Under the pieces are notes generated by a model that was given only the letters and a program-made list of their open reading frames with translations, ran no database searches and was not told the origin of the DNA. Positions 1 to 4,442 of a stretch of 7,227 nucleotides of DNA are shown here, one piece after another (the first letter of the stretch is position 1; the number at the start of each line of letters is the position of its first letter). Source of the stretch: Candidatus Altarchaeales archaeon (GTDB lineage: Archaea > Altiarchaeota > Altiarchaeia > IMC4 > SCGC-AAA252-I15); NCBI GenBank assembly GCA_016867655.1, contig VGJA01000054.1, positions 1-7,227 on the forward strand, read 5' to 3'. Position numbers and translations under genes: made by a program.

Positions 1-2
1 AT

Positions 3-623
3 GAAGTTGAGAAGGTTTTAGGTGGCAGGCTGGATGGAATCACTACTGTAACTGGATTCAACTTTATGAACTATGTCAAGCCTGAGGATTTGTCTAAATT
101 GCTTGAGAAATTAAGAAAACTGCCTAAGCTCAAAAGGCTTCTTTTTATAAACGATCTTGCACCTCACGTCTGTTGGGCTGTATCTCCAGACGATATTGTT
201 GATACTGGAGAAGCGGTGCGTGATGGAGGTATCGGCGAGGTCTGCGTCGCATTCCGAGACCTAGATGCAATGGGGCGGGCGATTTTAAGGTCTCTTAATG
301 CCCTAAAAGCAGGCTTGCCCGGGTTCAGTGTTAAGTTTTTCGAGGAGTGGAGTAGAGTTGAGTCTGTTGAACCGACAGCTCTTCAAAGGGAGACTCAACG
401 GCAGGAGTTCGCAAAAGCGTTAGGGGAGCAACTTCCGTCTATAAATGCTCCAGATGATTTGAATGTGTTCATGCGAATGCCTGGTGATGTTGGCGTTACA
501 ATAACATCAAATCGTATTCTAATGGAGAAAAGTAGGTTCCATGGGAGACAGGACACTGAAATTCCTGAAGGCAAGGTGAAGGAAATAAACTCCCTGTGGG
601 GGGTCCAGGTTTTTAGAAAATGA
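3..623 (+). CDS. Partial protein of unknown function, C-terminal part; weakly methyltransferase-like
   Basis: The frame is open from base 3, and 21 codons precede the first in-frame ATG (base 66). Those codons read as ordinary protein (including GGRLDGITTVTGF), so the gene most likely begins left of the window and ATG 66 is internal. No Shine-Dalgarno site is visible before base 66. The order 'LDGITTV...NYVKPEDLSKLLEKLRKLP..KRLLFIND' resembles motifs IV-V of class I SAM-dependent methyltransferases: an acidic strand, a helix, then a strand ending in N/D. The SAM-binding glycine loop would lie upstream and cannot be seen, so this is only a suggestion. The remainder is mixed alpha/beta, with a charged helix around 'ALQRETQRQEFAKALGEQ', and no membrane segment is evident. 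Codon use is more even than in the other genes here (CGA, CGG, TTA and CTA all occur), which may indicate a separate origin. A stem-loop overlaps its 3' end. Confidence 0.75.
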   Translation, partial: EVEKVLGGRLDGITTVTGFNFMNYVKPEDLSKLLEKLRKLPKLKRLLFINDLAPHVCWAVSPDDIVDTGEAVRDGGIGEVCVAFRDLDAMGRAILRSLNALKAGLPGFSVKFFEEWSRVESVEPTALQRETQRQEFAKALGEQLPSINAPDDLNVFMRMPGDVGVTITSNRILMEKSRFHGRQDTEIPEGKVKEINSLWGVQVFRK

Positions 624-657
624 TCTTCTGTTTTCTGAAGATTTTCAGTTTCTAAAA
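611..657 (+). terminator. Stem-loop overlapping the end of the leftmost gene, probable 3'-end signal
   Basis: TTTTAGAAA (611-619) pairs perfectly with TTTCTAAAA (649-657). Inside it, GATCTTC (622-628) pairs with GAAGATT (637-643) with one G-T wobble, leaving the loop TGTTTTCT. The outer stem includes the last codons of the upstream gene, and the stop codon (621-623) lies within the structure. Archaeal terminators usually rely on T-tracts rather than hairpins. TTTTC occurs at 631-635 and again at 642-646, so both kinds of signal are present. The termination role is inferred. Confidence 0.5.
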
Positions 658-740
658 TCCAGAACTGAAGACTGTTCATGCCTAGGGCATGAATCCCTAT
701 AAGGGGAAAACCCAAAACCGAAAACTGAAGACTGAAAACC
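624..740. repeat. Convergent junction with CTGAAGACTG/TTTTC repeat modules and small hairpins
   Basis: This spacer separates two converging genes. AACTGAAGACTG occurs twice (663-674 and 723-734), and GTTTTCTGAAGA lies at 630-641. The same words recur in inverted orientation in the other convergent junction, at 4392-4408. Between the two copies is a perfect 8-bp hairpin, TTCATGCC (675-682) with GGCATGAA (686-693). It is followed by CCCT/AGGG (695-698 with 702-705) and GGG-AAAA-CCC (704-713), which share bases and so are mutually exclusive. Read on the minus strand, the segment just after the small gene is a run of GGTTTTC-like tracts, as expected for an archaeal T-tract terminator. A bidirectional terminator is the simplest reading; a dispersed intergenic repeat is the alternative. 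Confidence 0.6.
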
Positions 741-914
741 TTATTTTTTTATTGTGAATCCTGTTTTTTCGGTCCATTCTTTGTTGAATTTGTAGAGTGT
801 CTGCGAGAGTGCAGCTACAACGTCGTGTATTGGCGCGTTTTTCGCTTCAGTCTTTATTTGGGGTTCTCCTTTGTCGTCCCAGGTTATTTCCATTTTGAAT
901 GTTTTTTCTTCCAT
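741..914 (-). CDS. Small hypothetical protein, 57 residues
   Basis: On the minus strand, ATG (914-912) opens a 57-codon frame ending in TAA (743-741). The protein begins MEEKTFKMEITWDDKGEP and ends EWTEKTGFTIKK. It is highly charged and has no signal peptide, membrane segment or cysteine. The pattern suggests two short beta strands (KTFKMEITW, EPQIKTEA) followed by an amphipathic helix (IHDVVAALSQTLYKFNKEWTEKTG). A GGTGAT ribosome-binding site lies six bases before the start, and third codon positions favour A/C as in the large minus-strand gene, so this is unlikely to be a chance frame. It diverges from the oxidoreductase across about 40 bases of AT-rich DNA and converges on the leftmost gene. 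I do not recognise a family. The size and compactness would suit a small cytoplasmic accessory or regulatory protein, but function is unknown. Confidence 0.72.
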   Translation of the reverse strand: MEEKTFKMEITWDDKGEPQIKTEAKNAPIHDVVAALSQTLYKFNKEWTEKTGFTIKK

Positions 915-920
915 TGAGGT

Positions 921-926
921 ATCACC
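921..926 (-). promoter_or_regulatory. GGTGAT ribosome-binding site of the small minus-strand gene
   Basis: Minus-strand GGTGAT is six bases upstream of the ATG at 914. It matches the archaeal anti-Shine-Dalgarno sequence and fixes the start of the 57-residue protein. The plus-strand genes in this window have no such site. Confidence 0.7.
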
Positions 927-927
927 A

Positions 928-957
928 GATTAATATTAGTCTTATTAATCTAATATG
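928..957. promoter_or_regulatory. Divergent AT-rich promoter region with inverted ATATTAG boxes
   Basis: The gap between two divergent genes is almost pure A/T. ATATTAG at 933-939 faces CTAATAT at 950-956, an inverted repeat with a 10-base spacer, so each gene has one TATA-like box pointing at it. ATTAATATTAG (929-939) recurs exactly at 2353-2363 upstream of the next plus-strand gene. For the minus gene, a box near 950-956 would put transcription start near 930, leaving a short leader that contains GGTGAT. For the plus gene, a box centred near 934 would put the start near 961. That fits the alternative GTG start at 967 better than ATG 955. Promoter assignment is by pattern only. Confidence 0.5.
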
Positions 958-2286
958 TCATTTGTCGTGAAGTATGATGTGGCTGTGGTTGGCGGCGGCG
1001 TTTCCGGGTTGTTGTCAGCTTTGGCTTTGTGCAAGGAGGGCAAAAAAGTAGTGTTGTTTGAAAAGGAAGGCCAGCTGGGCGGAGTCTTGAGGAGTTACAA
1101 CGTTGACGGCTACCGTGTTGACACTGGGCCTCACATTATTACGCGTTTGGAGCATGGTCCTTTGAAGTATTTGATGGACAAGTATTTTGAAGTAACGCCC
1201 ATTTTTATCCCGCATGGCAGGTATTTTGTGAGGACTAAAGGTGCTGTGAGGACTTTTCCCTGGAATCTGAGGGACTGGCTTTCTTTTGACTTGATTCCGC
1301 CTGTTGACCGTCTTTATTTGGTGAAGACTTTGTTCAGCGTTTCCTATTTGTTTGACTCTGAGCAGGATTTGAACGAGCTTAGTGTCGGAAAATTGGTTGG
1401 AGATGGCATAAGTCCTGAGACAAAAAGGTTTTTGGACTGCATGTGCGCGTTTATGACGGGTGGGGTTTCCATGGACGAGACTCCTGTAGCAAGGTTTATA
1501 GACGCTGAGAGGTATAAGAGCATTTCGGAGGGCTATTTGGACAAACTCTACAATGTGTTGATGAAGGAAGGCGGGTCAGACCAGACTTACCCTAAGACTG
1601 GCGTTCAGTCGATAGTGGATTCTATTGTGACTTCCATAGGTGGGGGGGCTGATTTGAAGGTGGGTGAGGAGGTTGAGAGCCTTGATGTCAAGGAAAAGGG
1701 CGTTGAAATTTCAACAAACAGGGGCAATTATACTGCAGAGTTTGTTGTCTACTCTAGTTTCGCTTCCGAGCTGCCCAAATTGGTTGGGAACCTTCCGTCT
1801 GGCTATGTAAGCTCTTTGTCCAAAATAAAGAGGATTAATTCGATGACCCTCTGGCTTGGTTTGAAGAAGAAAATCTTTCCGGAGCAGGGCAGCGAAATCT
1901 GGGCTGAGTCGCCGCCTTACTCTTGGGTTGTGCCGACTTCGAATTACGACCCTTATCTGGCGCCCAAGGACAAACAGCTGGTGGGGTTTGCGTTCATATT
2001 TCCGGGCGAGTTTGATGTGGAAAAGGAAAAGAAAAAGTGTCTTGGAATGATTTACTCCACAATGCCTGAAATAGAGAAAAATGTTGATTTCATGCACGTG
2101 CAGGCTCTTGTGCCTGAGAAGGCGGTTTGGACTGTCGGCTCCCAGTTTGCGGAAGTTAAAACCCCTTTGAAGAGGCTTTTTTTGGTTGGAACTGACACCG
2201 AGAAGCGGAGTATGGGCGTTACGAGGGCGTCTTACTCTGTGGTGAAGTTGCTTTCAGCTCTTAAGGAGGATAAATTTATACAGTAG
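955..2286 (+). CDS. FAD-dependent amine oxidase / phytoene desaturase-like oxidoreductase
   Basis: A 443-residue flavoprotein of the NAD(P)/FAD-dependent oxidoreductase superfamily (protoporphyrinogen oxidase, phytoene desaturase, amine oxidase type). The N-terminus has the Rossmann dinucleotide-binding motif GGGVSG (residues 13-18), a ribose-binding Glu at 36 ending the second strand (VVLFE), and the following GG pair (42-43) in QLGGVLRS, then the substrate-side 'VDTGPH'. Near the C-terminus, FLVGTDTEKRSMGVTRASYS (from about 409) matches the family's second FAD-contacting motif, with GTD at 412-414. No membrane helix or signal peptide is obvious, and the length is normal. The substrate cannot be told from sequence: a polyprenyl/carotenoid or porphyrin-type substrate is possible. 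There is no Shine-Dalgarno site. ATG 955 is the longest start, but GTG 967 gives the more typical N-terminus MKYDVAVVGGG and suits the promoter spacing better. No partner pathway gene is adjacent. Confidence 0.88.
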   Translation: MSFVVKYDVAVVGGGVSGLLSALALCKEGKKVVLFEKEGQLGGVLRSYNVDGYRVDTGPHIITRLEHGPLKYLMDKYFEVTPIFIPHGRYFVRTKGAVRTFPWNLRDWLSFDLIPPVDRLYLVKTLFSVSYLFDSEQDLNELSVGKLVGDGISPETKRFLDCMCAFMTGGVSMDETPVARFIDAERYKSISEGYLDKLYNVLMKEGGSDQTYPKTGVQSIVDSIVTSIGGGADLKVGEEVESLDVKEKGVEISTNRGNYTAEFVVYSSFASELPKLVGNLPSGYVSSLSKIKRINSMTLWLGLKKKIFPEQGSEIWAESPPYSWVVPTSNYDPYLAPKDKQLVGFAFIFPGEFDVEKEKKKCLGMIYSTMPEIEKNVDFMHVQALVPEKAVWTVGSQFAEVKTPLKRLFLVGTDTEKRSMGVTRASYSVVKLLSALKEDKFIQ

Positions 2287-2382
2287 ACATTTTGCATAAT
2301 AAATAAATTTGGTCTTCGTATGGGTGGTTCAGAGCTAATTCGTTGCCATACAATTAATATTAGCTAATATGCAAAATGTCTA
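2284..2382. repeat. Perfect 15-bp inverted repeat enclosing 69 bases between two genes
   Basis: TAGACATTTTGCATA (2284-2298) and TATGCAAAATGTCTA (2368-2382) are exact reverse complements. The left arm starts with the TAG stop codon of the oxidoreductase gene. Inside, GTATGG (2318-2323) pairs with CCATAC (2346-2351), so the whole unit can fold as a nested stem-loop. The right arm overlaps the perfect palindrome ATATTAGCTAATAT (2357-2370). No target-site duplication is visible at the outer edges (ACAG before, TAAG after), and there is no coding capacity beyond 15 codons. It could be a 3'-end RNA structure, a cruciform/operator, or a very short inverted-repeat insertion remnant. Confidence 0.8.
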
Positions 2383-2397
2383 TAAGTAATCTATTAC
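2353..2397 (+). promoter_or_regulatory. AT-rich promoter region of the propeller gene
   Basis: ATTAATATTAG (2353-2363) is identical to the box before the oxidoreductase. A second TATA-like string, CTATAAGTA, lies at 2380-2388. The first box predicts transcription start near 2385 with a leader of about 19 bases and no Shine-Dalgarno site; the second would place the start just past the ATG. GTAAT-CT-ATTAC (2386-2397) is a further short palindrome just before the gene. Promoter identity is inferred from position and composition. Confidence 0.45.
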
Positions 2398-2403
2398 AAC
2401 AAA

Positions 2404-4374
2404 ATGAAGCGGAATGTTCTTACAGTATTTTTTGCGTTGATTTTATTGTCCTGCAGTTCCAGCGCCTTTTACCAGGATTACATGAGCTTGCTGTTGAATG
2501 CTAGCATTAAGGAGGCGATGAGCGGCATGGACGTCAGGGACATCAACGGAGATGGCTCTTTGGAGGTTCTTGTGAGTTCGTCTGCCGAGGGTGTCGTGTA
2601 CGCGTTTGGTTCTGATGGCAATGCAGTCTGGAAGTACAAGGTTCCCGGTTATGTGAATTTTGTCAGGGCGGTTGACTTGGATTCCAACAACAAGAGCGAG
2701 ATTCTGACTGGAACCAGCACGCATCTTTATGTCTTAAATTCTTCCGGCGACTTGCTTTGGAAGTTTTACACCGAGTACAACAGCGTTGAGGGTGCTGAGG
2801 CTTTTGACTTGGATGGCGACGGCTTGAAGGATGTTTTGTTCAGCGCAAGCACCGGCGTTTGCGGCGGCAACGTGTTGTATGCTTTGAATTCAAGCAATGC
2901 CGGGGTGATTTGGAAGTATGTTTCCGACTTCTATCACTCGAATGTCATAAAGTTTGTTCGTATTGATGGTGTGGATGTGATTTTGGTTGGTATGGTTCTT
3001 GCGCCAAGGGGCATGGGTGGTTGTATTCCGAATTTGGGCAAAAGCTCCAAGCTTGTTGCTTTGGACAAAAATGGAAACGAGCTTTGGTCTTTCAACACCA
3101 GCGGAGGCGTTGTTGACTTGAAGGTTGAGGATATTGATAAAGACGGCGTTGAGGAGATTGTGGTGGCGTCTACGCCAATTGTGTATGTCTTGAGCAATAG
3201 TGGCGTCTTGAAGTGGGAGCGTGATTTTGAGGACCGCGTTGAAGGTCTCGCCCTCGCGGACTTGTATGACGGCGGCAGACAAATTCTTGTGGCGACCTAC
3301 AGGGCTTACCTGCTTTCCTCAACCGATAGCGACTACTGGGTGTTGAATACATCTGACCGCGCTTATTCCGTGGCTGCGGGTGATTTAAACGGCGACGGTA
3401 ATCCGGAGTATGTGGTCGGCTCCGACAGGGTGTATATTTACGACTATGACAGGAATCTGGTTTGGAGTTCTGGAAATCTGGTTTATGTTGGCTACTTGTT
3501 TACCGGAAATTTTGACAACGTGCCTGATGTCGAGGTTGCTGTCGGCGCCAATAAGCAGGTTTTGGTTTTCAAGACCGGTTTTAGGGGCAGCTTGCAGAAG
3601 GCTGACGTGTACTACAACCGCGCCCAGCAGTTGTACAGCAGTGGAGAGTATTCTTCTGCACTGCATTATGCCATGCAGGCGAAGGATATTTACTACCAGT
3701 ATCAGCAGGACAATGGATACCGGAAGGCGCGCTCGCTTATTGACTTGATAAGCGTCCGGGTGAATTCGACTTATGTTATTCTGCTGGAGGCTGACGACTA
3801 CTACGATCGTTCTGTGTTTTTCTACACTGAGCTGGATTTCATAAACGCTTCTGTGAGCGCCCAGATTGCCAGAGCCAAGTATCTGATGCTTGAGAATGCG
3901 GAGGGTGTGAACAAGAGCGAGGATGTTTTGAACAAGTCCTTGGAGTTTTTGGCTAGGAATGTTTCCGAGATGAGGGTGTTGGCTGTTGAAGCCTACTTGG
4001 ACGGAGACTTGGAGAAGGCCTTGCAATATGCCGAAAACGCAAGATTGATATACTCTTTTTTGAGGGCTAATGAGGAGGTTTCCGCAATGGACGACTTTAT
4101 AGAACAAGTGAAGTCTTCCAGAAAATTGTCGCTTTCCGAAAGGCTGAGTGAGTTTGTGCAGAAGCCTGAGCTGAAGAAGTATTTGTTTCCTTCGGAAAAC
4201 GAAATCATAAACCTATCCTTGTGGTTTGTCTGCATCATCCTTTTTGGACTGCTTTTGGTTGTCCTGAAGGCCGCAGCATTGTGGGTTTACCGCAGGTTGT
4301 CCAGAAAGACTTTGAACTTGGACAAAATTCAGGCGGAGAAGCCTGAAGAAGTTGGAGGAGAAAAGCAGGAATAA
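2404..4374 (+). CDS. Secreted membrane-anchored FG-GAP/PQQ-like beta-propeller protein with TPR-like helices
   Basis: A 656-residue protein. Residues 1-21 are a signal peptide: MKRN, a hydrophobic core, then SSSA before FYQ. The next region (about 40-390) holds repeated units that open with acidic loops such as DINGDG, DLDGDG, DIDKDG and DLNGDG, at residues 46, 91, 135, about 186 (degenerate), 243, 286, 327 and 369. Most end in 'vyvl...G..lW.y'. This is the FG-GAP/integrin-type calcium-binding propeller pattern mixed with PQQ-like strands, seven or eight blades. From about 399 the protein is helical, with three similar TPR-like segments around residues 415, 478 and 535 (GEYSSAL, DFINASV, GDLEKAL). 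A membrane helix follows (about 604-630), then a basic stop (RRLSRK) and a charged tail of about 26 residues. It most likely sits outside the cell, anchored at its C-terminus, binding a protein or glycan partner. ATG 2404 is the only start that keeps the signal peptide. Confidence 0.85.
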   Translation: MKRNVLTVFFALILLSCSSSAFYQDYMSLLLNASIKEAMSGMDVRDINGDGSLEVLVSSSAEGVVYAFGSDGNAVWKYKVPGYVNFVRAVDLDSNNKSEILTGTSTHLYVLNSSGDLLWKFYTEYNSVEGAEAFDLDGDGLKDVLFSASTGVCGGNVLYALNSSNAGVIWKYVSDFYHSNVIKFVRIDGVDVILVGMVLAPRGMGGCIPNLGKSSKLVALDKNGNELWSFNTSGGVVDLKVEDIDKDGVEEIVVASTPIVYVLSNSGVLKWERDFEDRVEGLALADLYDGGRQILVATYRAYLLSSTDSDYWVLNTSDRAYSVAAGDLNGDGNPEYVVGSDRVYIYDYDRNLVWSSGNLVYVGYLFTGNFDNVPDVEVAVGANKQVLVFKTGFRGSLQKADVYYNRAQQLYSSGEYSSALHYAMQAKDIYYQYQQDNGYRKARSLIDLISVRVNSTYVILLEADDYYDRSVFFYTELDFINASVSAQIARAKYLMLENAEGVNKSEDVLNKSLEFLARNVSEMRVLAVEAYLDGDLEKALQYAENARLIYSFLRANEEVSAMDDFIEQVKSSRKLSLSERLSEFVQKPELKKYLFPSENEIINLSLWFVCIILFGLLLVVLKAAALWVYRRLSRKTLNLDKIQAEKPEEVGGEKQE

Positions 4375-4377
4375 TGA

Positions 4378-4442
4378 TTCGGTTTTCGGTCTTCAGTCTT
4401 CAGAAAACTTGAAAACCGCGGAAACCATAAAGAGAAAACCCG
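4378..4442. terminator. Convergent junction, probable bidirectional terminator with the shared repeat
   Basis: This segment lies between the propeller gene (+) and the vWA gene (-). GGTTTTC (4381-4387) pairs with GAAAACC (4411-4417). The loop carries TTCAGTCTTCAG (4392-4403), the reverse complement of CTGAAGACTGAA found at 725-736, and TCTTCAGAAAAC (4397-4408), the reverse complement of GTTTTCTGAAGA at 630-641. On the minus strand the vWA gene runs into GGGTTTTC, CGGTTTTC and AGTTTTC tracts after its stop. The plus gene meets GGTTTTC seven bases after its stop. Both directions therefore reach T-tracts almost at once, which suits archaeal termination. Confidence 0.55.

Noticed and set aside
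395..715. 106-codon minus-strand frame across the end of the leftmost gene
   Set aside because: It overlaps the convincing plus-strand coding frame and runs through the hairpin and repeat region. It has no start signal and no protein-like pattern.
624..740. CRISPR array suggested by repeated CTGAAGACTG words
   Set aside because: There are only two direct copies of 12 bases, the spacing is not array-like, and the third copy is inverted and kilobases away beside another gene end.
2320..2367. 15-codon frame (MGGSELIRCHTINIS) inside the inverted repeat
   Set aside because: It is too short and has no ribosome-binding site; its end falls in the AT palindrome. A chance frame is more likely than a leader peptide.
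2287..2403. tRNA or small RNA gene in the spacer
   Set aside because: No acceptor/T-loop pairing, no GTTCRA-type T-loop in the right place and no C/D or H/ACA boxes were seen; only the inverted repeats are supported.
2446..2454. Lipobox-like LLSC in the propeller protein's signal peptide
   Set aside because: A C-terminal membrane anchor is already present, and SSA just before FYQ is an ordinary signal peptidase site. Lipid modification cannot be argued from four residues.
2539..3535. DxNxDG loops read as dockerin repeats
   Set aside because: Dockerins have two such loops in about 60 residues. Here eight units are spread at about 40-55 residue intervals with beta-strand 'vyvl..G..lW' ends, which fits a propeller.
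3385..4107. Long 240-codon open frame on the minus strand opposite the propeller gene
   Set aside because: It is antisense to a gene with signal peptide, repeats and membrane anchor. The T/G-ending codons of that gene give antisense frames with few stops. Its product shows no domain, and there is no ribosome-binding site.
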